Of a DNA stretch of 64,000 nt, positions 21,613 through 32,902 are shown in pieces. The position numbers and the translations under genes are program-made. Location of the stretch: assembly GCA_049724395.1 (NCBI GenBank), contig JAUGWO010000067.1, forward strand, positions 109,136 through 173,135, in the 5' to 3' direction. The stretch is from Spongospora subterranea f. sp. subterranea (taxonomy: Eukaryota > Endomyxa: Phytomyxea > Phytomyxea > Plasmodiophorida). Position 1 is the stretch's first letter. Each line of letters begins with the position of its first letter. Under the pieces are notes generated by a model that did no database searches, was not told the DNA's origin, and was given only the letters and a program-made list of their open reading frames with translations.

Positions 21613-21789
21613 TTGGTGATCCGGAATGACGTAAAAAAGGCCTCGGTAAGAAGCCTGCACGTCTCCGATTTCACGACTCCAAGTCGGGAACATCGATGGA
21701 GTCGACTTGATTTGGTTCGAGTTGGCCAGATCAGCGGTGTTCAGCACTCATTGCAACTCGGAGTCGAGTTGGGCGGTGCGGCTCGGGAG
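21613..21789. other. Flank, no gene seen
   Basis: Short non-coding stretch between the 46-bp array and the next ankyrin relic. Confidence 0.3.
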
Positions 21790-22430
21790 ATATTATGCAG
21801 GTAGATCCGGGCCCGATCTCTGGAAGTTGATTGCCACTCCGTTTGCCCACTTTGATGTCCGGTAATATCTTGTCAACAGCCCGAGATCGGAAATGGTCCA
21901 GTCCGACCATGAATGACGATACAGTAATGGCGCCATCAGTATCGTCATCGTCATTGCCGGATCAGGATCTTGGGGACGTGTCAAATGATTTATTGTCAAC
22001 TAATCGCACGGGGCTAAACCAGTATTCGAAGTCAGCCGTCCCCATCATAGGTAATATATTGATCATGTAGACGATGTTCGTTCTGTCGCCACCGTTAATC
22101 GATTAGGTTCGTTTCAGATTTGTTGACATACGATTGTCTTCGCCAGCTATTTTCCATGTTCGGGCCTCCATTATCGGCAAAGTGGTTCAGTGTTCCACAA
22201 CAGGTCCATTGACACCTCGCACCCTGATTGCAATAGGAATCAGTCAGAATATCGACTGTTCAGCACATGAGATGAGCGATTGCGATCGCACTACACTGAC
22301 GATAGGGGTTTCACCCCTTGTTGCTGCTTTCATTGATCACCTCAGAGGGTTTCTTACAGATAAAGATCGTCAAGGTCCAACGGGTTCGTGTTGAGTTATT
22401 TGACGAAATACCCCCACGACATTCCCTCAT
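21790..22430 (-). pseudogene. Ankyrin gene fragment
   Basis: The minus strand matches, in order, internal parts of the ankyrin genes: the block with GACACCTCGCACCCTGATTG (22210-22230), the GGGGTTTCACCCCTTG region and the INLIDRV-like start of an exon. Large gaps and frame breaks are evident compared with 5700-6540 and 11740-12370. Confidence 0.55.
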
Positions 22431-22634
22431 GATCTGTCAGAACAAGAATGCATTCCATCGGCGCGTTCCCATGATCCCCGGCTTCACCCCGTTCTACCGA
22501 TCAGTTAGAGCCAGCGTCTTCCCAGATGGAGCCCGTCTAGCCCGCCTGTTTCGGCTACTGATTCGCTTAGCAAAACTGAGCTGGTTTACAGATCGAGCAA
22601 GGCCGTATATCTGCTGATTGACAACCTTCGTGAT

Positions 22635-23108
22635 TTGATGCTGTCAATGAAGATTCCGTTTCGATTTCTGCAGTCTCCACCGATTAACGGTCGAACGACG
22701 CCATCGTCACGCCAAAGACAGATCGACCAACCTGAGCTGAACGGAAGGTTTCACCGTTGCTCGAACGGGCCACGAAGCTCAAGCGACTCCAGGAACTGGA
22801 CGCCGAATCTGAAATGGGCACCGCCAATCAAGGAACAGCCCCCCTCCCGGATACAGCAACGCTTTGTGTCCCGGCGACGTCGAACCCGTTTCCGTCCTGG
22901 CCCCGCAATGTATACCTCGGCGCCAATCTCGCCAAAGCTGCTGGAACCACTGCCGACGGCGCGTTCCGACAGAATCAAGCGAACACGACTTGCCGAATCG
23001 TTGCATACTGACCAATTTTACAAGCGATACGGGTTCATTTCGCCAACATTTTCGAGCAAACTTACGGATCGACGTCGCAAAAACAGAATCAAAAGCTTCG
23101 TGAGATAA
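22635..23108 (+). CDS. Uncertain coding region, two competing frames
   Basis: One frame (157 codons, starting at a TTG) is Arg/Ser/Pro-rich. A second frame, about 22742-23011, reads more like protein (LLERATKLKRLQELDAESEM, then YLGANLAKAAGTT). No family is recognised and no clear splice sites join to neighbours. It could be a gene fragment trapped between repeats. Confidence 0.25.
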   Translation: MMLSMKIPFRFLQSPPINGRTTPSSRQRQIDQPELNGRFHRCSNGPRSSSDSRNWTPNLKWAPPIKEQPPSRIQQRFVSRRRRTRFRPGPAMYTSAPISPKLLEPLPTARSDRIKRTRLAESLHTDQFYKRYGFISPTFSSKLTDRRRKNRIKSFVR

Positions 23109-23386
23109 TGTCGATCAATTGGCATTTGTTATATTGAACATCTTCAAGTGAATTACAATTGAGCGATCGTCACCCGATACTGTCTGATCGAATGATGGGT
23201 TTCGACCATTAACCTGTGGGGTCAGTGATCTATTTGACACTAGAAAGCGTATTGTCGGTCGGGAATATTTGCACATCGACGACAAACACGATTGAATGGA
23301 TCTGGAGCTGGGACCCCTTTCACTCGGTAATCGGGGGAAAATGATCAGGAATCGCTGTGGGACCTCAAACGACCGTTTAAAGGACC
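23109..23386. other. Intergenic, nothing recognised
   Basis: No repeats, RNA genes or convincing ORFs were seen here. Confidence 0.3.
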
Positions 23387-23690
23387 ATGAAGGGCGACGG
23401 TCACCAATCGGTCTTTACTACCGGCTTCACCCGAATAACTCGAGTTCCGGGTTCTATTCAAACACAGAACGCACCGGCAAATCCGGATGAACCAACCATA
23501 GTCCAATCAGTCTGCATACCGGCGGTATCACAATCCAATACCAGCACATCCGAAATCACAAGACAATGGTGGGACAGGAATGCGACACCAAACAAGAGAG
23601 GTTTACGGTCAAGTATAACCAGGACGCCGATGCCAACACGTACCCAACACGTAAAGGGGCAGAGGTGTCGCTGCCATTGCCAGAATGGCA
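23387..23690 (+). pseudogene. Fragment of an unknown repeated gene (paralog at 48.9-49.4 kb)
   Basis: In the plus frames LHTGGITIQYQHIRNHKTMV and GQECDTKQERFTVKYNQD match LHTDAITIQYQHAQNHNTMA and GQECEAKRKSLTVKYK on the minus strand at 48.93-49.3 kb. The upstream GGCTTCACCCGAATA.. is also shared. The frame is disrupted here. Family unknown; the dispersed copies suggest a mobile-element-associated gene. Confidence 0.45.
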
Positions 23691-24266
23691 CATTATGATC
23701 CCAACTTATCTCTACACAAATCCCAATTCAATTGGTGAGGACCGAGCCCTAGTCACTGCAATGAGGCATGAAGGGTTTGCCGACCAACCCTTGATTTCAA
23801 CGGTGCATCGCGACGCCACAATTGTTCAGTGCCCAAAATGTCGTTACCCAACGACCTTCGCCGTTTCACTATTGCAGTTCACCTTTGTCAGCGCTGAACC
23901 AAACTGAGTGAAATCTATTACGGCATTGCGATTCATGGACACAATTGTTCAGTGCCCAAAATGTCACAACATCGCCGCGCATCGCAATGCGAGAACAGAT
24001 ATTCAGTTCGGTTCAGCGCTGACAAAGGTGAATTGCAATACTGAAACGACGAAGGTCATTACTGATGACACTGAACAATCGTGTGAATGGACTCAATTGT
24101 GCCGTCACGATGGCGCGAAACCACCGTCATTGTCAAGGGTTTGGTCGTCATTGTCAAGGGTTTGGTCGGCAAACCGTTCATGTCTCATCGCAGTGACTTG
24201 TGCTCGGTCTTCAGCACTTTGACCAATTGAATTGGGATTGTGTAGAGATAAGGTAAGATCATAATG
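23691..24266. repeat. Long inverted repeat, arms about 235 bp
   Basis: CATTATGATCCCAACTTATC.. at 23691 pairs with ..AGATAAGGTAAGATCATAATG ending at 24266. Other paired blocks: TCCCAATTCAATTGGTGAGG / CCAATTGAATTGGGAT, GGGTTTGCCGACCAACCC / GGGTTTGGTCGGCAAACC, GACGAAGGTC / GACCTTCGCC, TTTGTCAGCGCTGAACC / GGTTCAGCGCTGACAAA. One arm has a local duplication of TCAAGGGTTTGGTCG. The centre repeats GGACACAATTGTTCAGTGCC. Confidence 0.85.
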
Positions 24267-24462
24267 TGCCCTCACCCGAGAAATCTCGGGATCCGACGGT
24301 TCAGCCCAGTCAATCATAACGGGTTGAAAGGATAAACTGGGTGGTGAAGGGGCCACGAATAAAGGGAATGATACTAGGCCCGAATCGACCAGTTTCTCGT
24401 TAAGCGCGGGCGTCGTAGAGCTTCGTGTTTAGAGCGCGTTCGGATGCGACGCATTTTCAAAA

Positions 24463-24521
24463 CGGGATTTCCCTAAAACGGAATTGAGCAAGATTGCAAT
24501 CCCGTTTTAGGTAAATCCAGG
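24463..24521. repeat. Short hairpin, 17-bp arms
   Basis: GGATTTCCCTAAAACGG (24465-24481) faces CCGTTTTAGGTAAATCC (24504-24520) with one mismatch and about a 22-nt loop. Confidence 0.7.
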
Positions 24522-24569
24522 TCGTGGCGGCCAAACGATCAATAAAGAGGGTGCGGTTTCAGAATCAGA

Positions 24570-24742
24570 CAAACGTGTATTTTGAGTAGCGATGAAAGTG
24601 AGGAAGATGATGCTGTCCCCGATGCAATTGTGCCATATTTATTCGGCGAACGTATTGCCTGGAGAACAAAACCGTGCCGTCCATCTCTACCGGGGTGGAT
24701 AAGGGAGCTGGTGACAGGCAACCCGACTCCTATCTATGAGAG
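24570..24742 (+). CDS. Possible coding exon fragment
   Basis: A plus frame reads ILSSDESEEDDAVPDAIVPY.. to RELVTGNPTPIYES and stops at 24740-24742. The composition is protein-like, but there is no ATG or clear acceptor and no recognised family. Likely a partial gene or relic. Confidence 0.25.
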
Positions 24743-25043
24743 CTGACCGGGATGGACGTCAATATATATTCTTGTGTCTTCGGCACCAACTCTTTGTGCA
24801 TGCAGATTTTGGCTCCTACTCCAAGTTCATGGATTGTCGAGGATATAATGGCATTATTCTGTTTACTGTATCGCACAGTGCAATAAACAGGGACGCTCAG
24901 GAACGGTTTCAACGCGGCGGAGGAACAGTTAGCAGGTACGTTTTCAAGGTGAAAAATGTGGGATGTTCTTGTTTGACAGACCTCCTTCCATTCCCGAAGA
25001 TGATATCTCACACCTCGATACGGCGTCGAACCCGACATTGATT

Positions 25044-25244
25044 GCCCATATCCACCATCGGCAAGTTCTAAACTTCCCAGCAGGGGTTTCGGATTTTACA
25101 AACGACACCAAACGTCGGTTACTAAACAGTTCCCTTAGTCGTCTGATTTGCTAAGACAACTGTTTCGTAACCGACGTTTGGTGTCGTTTGCAAAATCCTG
25201 AACCCCTGCGGGAAGTTTTGAACTTGCCGATGGTGGATATGGGC
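25044..25244. repeat. Near-perfect 201-bp hairpin, arms about 87 bp
   Basis: The left arm 25044-25131 (GCCCATATCCACCATCGGCA.. to AACAGTT) is the reverse complement of 25158-25244 with only a handful of mismatches. The 26-nt loop itself holds a CTTAG/CTAAG pair. The flanks differ (GATT / AGGC), so no target-site duplication is evident. Confidence 0.92.
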
Positions 25245-25687
25245 AGGCAGGTTGTGCAGAAACGACCTGCAGACACTTGCAGAAGTTTGCCGGGATACTA
25301 ATCAAACCCACCTGATCTGTTCAGAGAGTTAAATTTGAAATTGCATGCTTCATATTCTTATACAGTTCGTAATCAGTTTTCTGGGTAAGGAACCGGAAAC
25401 CCATAGCATATAGCGTGTTTGAGTGGTGAAGCAAATCTTGAAAATGGACTGATAGCATTTGGAAGGCCATTATTCATCTCCACAATATCTGCTTAACCAT
25501 TCAACCGTTTTCGGCATGTACGAGAGGGAAGTAATTCCACGAGGTCAAGTCATTTTGTTTTGTTGCAAGAATCAAAGGATTTGCGCATTAACTCATCAGA
25601 CCTGAACGTCGTCCGCAAAACAAAACATGCAAAGCGGAAACTGGAATGAGAATCAGACAATGAGCGTATATATTGGATTAGAGAGAT
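25245..25687. other. 3' flank of the ATP-citrate lyase gene
   Basis: No ORF or repeat of note was seen. It presumably includes the 3' UTR of the minus-strand gene. Confidence 0.35.
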
Positions 25688-28600
25688 TTAGGCAATGTCG
25701 ACATTAGTAATATAGGAGATATCATCGGTGTCATGACGGTACAGATCCTGCTTCAACCGCGTTTGATCCAGGTAATGACCTATAAAACCGATAGAGCGGC
25801 CAAGTACAAAGAGCCCATTCAAGACTCCCATCTTGACATACTCATCGGCTTCAGCACGGGTGAACATACCGCACGACCGTAACAAATCAACGAAGCATGC
25901 TCCGATACATCCGTCAACGTTGAGAATAAGGTTGCTCTTCTTTTTCGTAGTCACCTTTTCTACCGCCAGAGCATAATCAAGCAGTTCCGTCGACTCAAAA
26001 TACTTCTCCGCAAAATTCTTCACCAGAACGACCCTCTGATCCGGATTTTCAAGGGATTTGATTTTGTGACCAATTCCCATGATTAGCTGGCACTTGTTCC
26101 GCATGTCTTGAACAAACTCCTCCGGTGATAAACCTGCATCAAATGCCTCAGCGAAAGATGCGGCAGCACCGTCTAAAGCGCCACCAAAACGCGGTCCAAT
26201 TGTTAGCAGTCCGGAGCAAAGCGAGGATATTAAATCCTATAAAAAACGGGCGTCAGACGGTGATGACAAAACTGGTTAATATCCAATGTTACCTTTCCGG
26301 CCCGGGCTGTCACAATTGTATTATGGGCACCTGAAACTGCAGGACCGTGATCGGCAGTTACCATAAGCACCATATCAATGAACCGGCAAGCATAGTCTGG
26401 AAGGCGACGGCGAAACCATAAAAGTCCAAGAACCCCTCCTACACCAATATTATCCGAGAAAACTTTGCTGATTTTCATGCCAGCGTAAGTCAGCTCTTCA
26501 CCACGCTCATCAGTAATCGACGAGACGAACGCAGCTGGTCGACGAATCAATCCCAATTTGCGCGCCCAGTCGTAATCAACTGGTACAGTGGGAGGTTCAA
26601 CCTCGCATTTTGGAACAAGTACTCCTAAATATACGAATAAGTTTTCACATTAAAACAATAAACCACGCTCCTACCAGATCGAACGAGTTTCATATACGTT
26701 TCATGAATCGTAGATGCAAAATCTTCGAAGTTGGCAGGGACAATAGCGCCAGCGGCTTTCAAAGCTTCATTTTTAGCATGGGCAGTTTCCAAAGTTCCTT
26801 GAGCCATTGCTCCTAGGACAAAGATAAAAAACGCTGCACGCAATCGAAATGAGATACAAACCTGCATGCCCAAACTGCACTTCGTAAGGGAATATAGAAG
26901 CGCACGTTCCAGTGCACCACGCAACTAGCGGCCTGAATTAAACTTAGACAATTCATTACTACGCAACACAACCGGGGAATCTGACTTAGTAATTCGGCCT
27001 GAAGCAAGAGCTTCGCATACTTCGTGTTCTAAAGACCCACCAACTTCCCCAAGAAGAACAATCATGTAAACTTGAGGATTGGCTTCAAATCGAAGAATGT
27101 GATTCAAAAAGGTAGTCGCCGGATAGCGATCGCCACCAATAGCAATACCCTCGTACACACCATCAGTGGTACGACTGATCACATTGTTGAGTTCGTTAGA
27201 CAGGCCCCCCGACCTGACACAACCATCAGCCGTTCCGCATATCAAGATAGTCAGAAAATCAACTGACCTCGAAACATATGCGACGCTTCCTGGTCGATAA
27301 AGCTTGGACGCAATAATGTTGTCCAGCATACCACCGGTATTTCCGATGCGGAAACATCCCTGTATTATATTGGATCAGAGCAGTGTTGCGAATGCGTGAT
27401 GACAACACGTACAGGCTTGATACCTCCAACTGTAGCAGGGCCAATCAGTGTAACCCCCTTTGTAGCCGCGCAAGCAATCAATTGCCGGGTACGTTTCTCA
27501 GGAACCCCTGCATGAAAAATAAGTTTCCATATATCACCCCCAACATATGCTGCTTACCTTCAGCAATGATTGCAATAACTTTGAGCTGTGGGTACTCTAG
27601 CATTTCTTTGGTAGAATCAAAAACTGATCGAGACGATGCGAAGTTGACGCAAACATCCACATTTGGGAAGAGTTTGACTGCTTCAGATAGATTTTGATAG
27701 ACCGGCATCATTACCTAAAAACACTTAGATCGTGGCAATTTTATGAAAAGCATATTTACCTCTTTTGGTCCCCAGTAAAATTTGCGATAATGGTTAGCTG
27801 AAAATGTGTAAACAATGGCAGACACCTGTGGAGCTATTATATATCGAAAACAAACATAAATGCTAAAACATACCGATGGTGTGGATCGACCGCAAATATA
27901 ATCAAAATCAAGCATGTTTTGAACAGCTTTAGCCTAAACCCCCTGTTAGACGACAAAAACTGCAAACCCTTGAACAATGACCTGCATGCCATTAACGATA
28001 GCAGTGGTATTGCGAGTGAATATGGAAGCCGCTTTTTCCGCATCGGAAACCTCAACCTTAACAACCGTTTGAACAACGTAAAACAGGCCAACTGGAAGCA
28101 AAACCAACCGTATCAAGATAAGAAATGTTGCGCTTGATTTGCTCTGCGTCTGCCTTGGCGTCATTGAACTCAAGGGAGGCAACCGGCTTGTTAAAGGCCA
28201 TTGCGACAATAGATGTCAAATGCGTTTCGGGACCATACACATGGATATCTAAGTTAAGGGAAACACCCAGCTCCTGTAGAGAACGTTAACCATTGAATTT
28301 CCGCCCCGTAACCGTAAAATATATACCGTGATTCGTTTGAGACCTTCTTGATAGTTCGGGCCAGCGCGGCGAACCCAAATCGATACCTTTTGCGACCTCA
28401 GCGTATCCGCAAAATCACGAATAGCGCGATTGATTCCTTTGAAGGTCTCCTAGAAGAAGATGTGAAAAACAGCAATATCAATACAACCGATGGTATGAGT
28501 TTACAGCGACATTGGTGAAGTTTGCAATGCCACCGCCAATGATCAGAATTTTTCCAAGGGGGTGTGCGGTTTTGGTCATTAGTTGAAGGATCGTTCGGGC

Positions 28601-29835
28601 ATATTCATAAGTCAGAGATTCGGTTGGAGCCCCAGAATACTCACCATAGTTGGCGAGTTCCTAAACAGGAATTGGGAAACAACACATCATGGCGTATAAC
28701 TCAACGTACATGTCCCATTCCAAAGTCGGATATGGTGTCGGCGTAAATAACAGAAGCTCCACCTCCAGCAACCACAGTCCAAACACGCCCATTTTCTTAT
28801 AGATAAGTCAGAGCAGAGATACACTTTGGGGGAAAAATATACCATTGAGGACTGAAAGTTTTAAACTCGCTCCAGTTTTTTCATCTAGCGAATTGATGTA
28901 TTCTTCATCAGGAGTGGAAACACGACCGAATGGGGGAGGGAACGTGATACTACCCCATAACTTATGGCATTCATGTCGGGCGGTCTCATCAAGCTTGGCA
29001 GCAAGATCTAATGCAACAACCTATATAATCGTGACCGCAATCGTTAACGACAGAGACGATGTTTGCGACCTTAATTCCTACATTTGCGGGGTTGTCCGTC
29101 ATAACCAGAGGATTGATTTCAAGATATGAAAACTGATAAGTTGTAAAGAACTGGTACAGACCTTCGATGTAATCTGACAAATACGCTCTTCGATGAATGG
29201 GAACATCTACGATAACATATTGACTTCGGAAACTACAGCCCATAAGTATAGCATGAAATTACTCATCAAAAGCGTATTCTGTATCTCTTCAGGACTAGGC
29301 ACAGTTCCGACAGCAACATGAAGTCGTACAGCTTTGGAATCAACATCGCCGACATCAACCCCGCCTTGATGGTGAAACAAAATTACATCAACAGACAGTT
29401 CAGTCGAAACACACAAGTAATATTCGTCATCCTGAACACTTTGTCAGCAACCAAACAATCATGTCGGCAATCCGAGACATCATCTACCTGTCCGTGAGGG
29501 ATAAATGGTTCAACAATGAAATTGTTGATTACACCTGTGACGCTTTCGATGTTGACGGCCTTCCCCCGGCGGTCTTCAATCCATTGCTGGGCCTCAGTCC
29601 ATGTCACGTTCAACGCTAGAAGATTAGCTTTGCCACGGCGCTTGATCAACTGATCCGGCTTTACAACTAATCGGCGGGTTAGAAGCCACTCGTTCTGCGT
29701 AGGAAGCTCATTGAGGTCTGTCTTTGGTCCAACATGAGCAGCAAGGCTTTGTGTCAGCGTGTCGTTGCCGTTCATGGCCATCCACGAAGACAGAAGTCGT
29801 TTGCCGTCATATTCCAGTATCGCCTTCTGCGACAT
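25688..29835 (-). CDS. ATP-citrate lyase, single-chain
   Basis: This enzyme makes cytosolic acetyl-CoA and oxaloacetate from citrate, CoA and ATP. The start (29835) is [17 protein letters not shown], followed by [14 protein letters not shown] (ATP-grasp end). About fifteen exons with 45-60-nt introns follow: [168 protein letters not shown] (catalytic His, codon region 26862-26874), [16 protein letters not shown] (about 26311-26367), [23 protein letters not shown] and [16 protein letters not shown]. All key motifs are intact. The fused layout fits animals, basidiomycetes and some early fungi. The linker between the ligase and lyase halves (around 28.0-28.2 kb) is short. Confidence 0.93.
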
Positions 29836-30363
29836 GACGAACAATTAGAGGAATGAGGATTCTGCGGAGTAAGCTCATCACTGACAGCACTGCACATTGG
29901 TGTACTCACTAGAGGGTGATGGAACTGATAGATTGTCTCGGGCCCGTCACCCCAGGGACACGCGATGATAGGACCTGCGATCCCGCGGATTATTTTGCGA
30001 CTGGTTGACGCGGCAAATTGACTCGGCGAGTCTGCCAGGCAGGTAACGGATGTGTGGAGGGATGAGTGACGAGTGACCACTCTGGGCAACAGGGACTTTC
30101 GGATCGGGAATTGTTCTGTTTATTTGCCGCGTCGCGGCGTCGGAGTTCCGACGACTGCGATCATTGTACTTTACCATGTGAATTCAGAACCAGTTACTTC
30201 ATGACATCGGCAGAAGTCGGCATGCAGTGCTATTACAAAAAAAATGCGGTAGTTGCGGATGATCGTTTTTTGTAATTCAGGCAACCGATTTTGAACCCCC
30301 TGTCGTTAAACTTGGGTCTCGTGCCTAATCCGCCATATCCCCTAAATCCCTGAATCCTTTGTG
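29836..30363. promoter_or_regulatory. Divergent intergenic region between lyase and thioredoxin-like gene
   Basis: It separates two divergently transcribed genes by about 530 bp, so it probably holds both promoters. Small ORFs here are not convincing, and no motif is identified. Confidence 0.4.
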
Positions 30364-30675
30364 ATGAACTGCACTTTTGTCAGGACATCTGAGGAGTATT
30401 TATCATGCCAATCTGCTGTGAAGATGCCCTCCGTTGTTCTGTTCATGACCGATTGGTCGTGTGCGTGTCGACGGATCGTTCCTTTTTATCGCGCTTTGTC
30501 GGCCATATCAAGCAAGTTGCGCTTTTATATCGTAGATGTTGACAAGAATTGCAATATAGATCGGTCTGTTATTGAAGTCCCGACGATGATGTTCTATATG
30601 GATGGATGTCTCGTCGGTAGGATACAAGGACCGGATAAAGTTAAATTGGTTGAGAAGGTGATTCTGTTGAGCTGA
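30364..30675 (+). CDS. Thioredoxin-like protein with atypical SCAC active site
   Basis: A single-exon, 103-residue thioredoxin-fold protein. It has the beta strand VVLFMTD, then W31-S-C-A-C35-RR followed by IVPFYRALS, the strand FYIVDVDKN, and the cis-proline loop EVPTMMFYMDG (Pro about 73). In canonical thioredoxins the site is WCGPC. Here the first Cys is Ser and a Cys occupies the Gly position, leaving a CxC pair. Classical dithiol-disulfide exchange may therefore be altered. It has no signal peptide. It is divergent from the lyase gene, with no obvious functional link. Confidence 0.8.
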   Translation: MNCTFVRTSEEYLSCQSAVKMPSVVLFMTDWSCACRRIVPFYRALSAISSKLRFYIVDVDKNCNIDRSVIEVPTMMFYMDGCLVGRIQGPDKVKLVEKVILLS

Positions 30676-31219
30676 ACTTGGAAGGTTACAGAATTTGTAA
30701 TAATTTGTTTTATACTGATGAATCTCGGTCAAGGTAGATCATCAGAGCGTTTTCTCCTGCCGGTTGCCATTCTTGAACAAGTAAAAACAAAGATCAGAAA
30801 ACCTTGCTGAGATATTATCATATTTTCTCATAAACCATACTACTATTGTAAAATGGAGAGAAAGTGAGGTGTTCTATGCAATACCAATGTCTTGGCGTTG
30901 AGGTGCCTGCGTTATGGTGCAATCAAATTCATCAATTTTCAGCAACCATTGTTAATATATGCGGTTTGGTCAAAATTACCACAACCTTCTTCTAGCTGTC
31001 ATCTCTCCCTTTACGGTTTCTAATTACAATTGGCAAAATATCACAGCTTCTTTATTTTTTCATGAATTTGTTCAAGCGGCCACATCCTATCAAGCGTGCC
31101 TTTCAGGCTACACCTGACAAATTTTTTCGGTATCTAGACAGCGGATGTGGTCTCAGAATTGACTTACCGTAGTTTGTCGCTCGCCCGACAAGGCGTGTGA
31201 CTGAGGTGATCCATTCGTT
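30676..31219. other. AT-rich intergenic, no gene seen
   Basis: No ORF above background and no repeats were noticed. It probably contains the 3' ends of flanking units. Confidence 0.4.
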
Positions 31220-32215
31220 TCACCCCTCGGTGGCAGTGTAATGCCCATTTCTTTCCAAATCTGGCGGCGAGAAGCGAAAATAGGCGACCCTGTTTTCGTT
31301 GCCATAAGCTGGAGCATTCGAGTACACATCAGGCTCCATTCGTTTCAACATGACGAGAACTGAAATGCGGACATCAGAGGTAATCCCGTCGTCAAATATC
31401 CAGCTTCGATTGGATCGGTATCGTGGCGTGACTTCTCTGCGAACTCTGCATCCATGAATCTTCTTTTTACAGCGGAGAATGAGGCGAGCGACACTCTCTT
31501 TTAGCCACCATTCAAACCACATGGCGGCGTTGGGATACGTGACCTATAACATTTTGAAAAAGGTAGTCCGTTAAAAGCGCAAATCGCACTTGAAGGGCAT
31601 CAATAGCGATGTTGAAAGCTTCCTCCATGGGTTCTCGAGCAGCTTGCTTTACAAGGTGTAAAAACTGTCCATTGTCCCTGATCCGACAATCGCAGAATTC
31701 CGACTGATTCTTTCCGCCGAGTTGATGAAGTGCACCTCACAGCCTTTGATTAGACCATTTGCATCATCTGTCAATGTATGAGGACAGCATTGGATTCCCA
31801 AATCCCGATAGTAATCACTCAAAACCTACAGCACAGTAAGTGACTATGGAGATTACGCCTGTTTATGATTGACCTTCACGTATGCTGCTACAAATCCCTG
31901 GTTCTGGGATCTGGAATAATCCATAACTGCCCCACAAAATTGGCGGAACAATGAGACAGGGTCATTCATCGTAAGGTCGCCAGGTTGGCTCCGTAACCGA
32001 GACATGATCATTTCAAGCAAAACCACGAAATAAACTCGATGATGCTCGCTGGTGAGCCCGTCAAGCCACGAGTACAAAACAGGAACCCAACTTTTAATCA
32101 ACACGCAGTACACGGCTGAAGTCATCAAGTATCCGTTTTTGAAAAACGAATATGTCACGTCAGAAACGCACAATCCACACTGGCGTCCTGTTAGCTCGTT
32201 TTAATCGACAAGCCT
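31220..32215 (-). pseudogene. MULE-like transposase relic
   Basis: The minus strand reads, in order: FFKNGYLMTSAVYCVLIKSW, VPVLYSWLDGLTSEHHRVYF (31853-32173), then CEVHFINSAERISRNSAIVG (about 31700-31760), a frame change, FLHLVKQAAREPMEEAFNIA, and VTYPNAAMWFEWWLKESVAR to the stop at 31220. This order resembles MULE-type transposase-derived proteins seen in fungi, where a WVPVLY-like segment precedes a CEVHF block and a P.A..W..WW block. The frame shift between NSAIVG and the FLHL block, at GGATCAGGGACAATGG, suggests it is inactive. Family assignment is from memory of motif order. Confidence 0.42.
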
Positions 32216-32880
32216 AGGGAAGAGATGGTTTGGATGGGTCTCGTGTATATTCTAAAAAAAACTTTCAATCATGAAGGGAGAAGCAACAGACACGTGCATT
32301 CGTGATAAATGCAGGTCATTGGGTCTGAGGCAATTCCTGAACGTAATTTGGAACTGTCTGATCTGATCAAATGTTTCAGAAACGCCTATTGCGTTGATTA
32401 GATTAAGAAAGCTTTTGTAACCTATGAAAAAAAACTACCTGGCAGCGTAATACATCGTTCCTTCAAAATTTCCTTCGAAAATAGGAGATACTGTCTTTGT
32501 TCCCATAAGCTGGGGAAATGTGTCGTACTGAGTCGGTGGACGGACCCAAAGCTCCGACGATCAGCTGCATCGCCGTTTTGTTTGGCGCAGCGGAAATAAC
32601 GTCAACGAGCTTTGTCTTCGTGTACACATCCGGCTTGTTCGTATGTAGACATCATGTTTGTGAATGCCATAAAAGCAAGATAATGCACCGGGTCTTTCAA
32701 CCAGTGATGAACCCACAGAATCTTGCATTCGCACTTGACATGCTCCAGATCCTTCAAGCAATTCTGACAGGAACTATAGAGCAAGAAGTAATGAGATCGG
32801 AAAATTGCCAATTGACCGCAGCCTCCCGGGGATCAGGGTGCACCGATAAGGAGCGGGACTTCAACTAAAATAATTTGTAG
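32216..32880. other. Unresolved; possibly upstream part of the transposase relic
   Basis: Opposed ORFs overlap at 32518-32868 (plus) and 32602-32811 (minus; contains CLKDLEHVKCECKILWVHHW). The minus frame looks more protein-like and could be the N-terminal region of the neighbouring relic. Not resolved. Confidence 0.3.
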
Positions 32881-32902
32881 CTATATTGTCTCTCACCATC
32901 AA

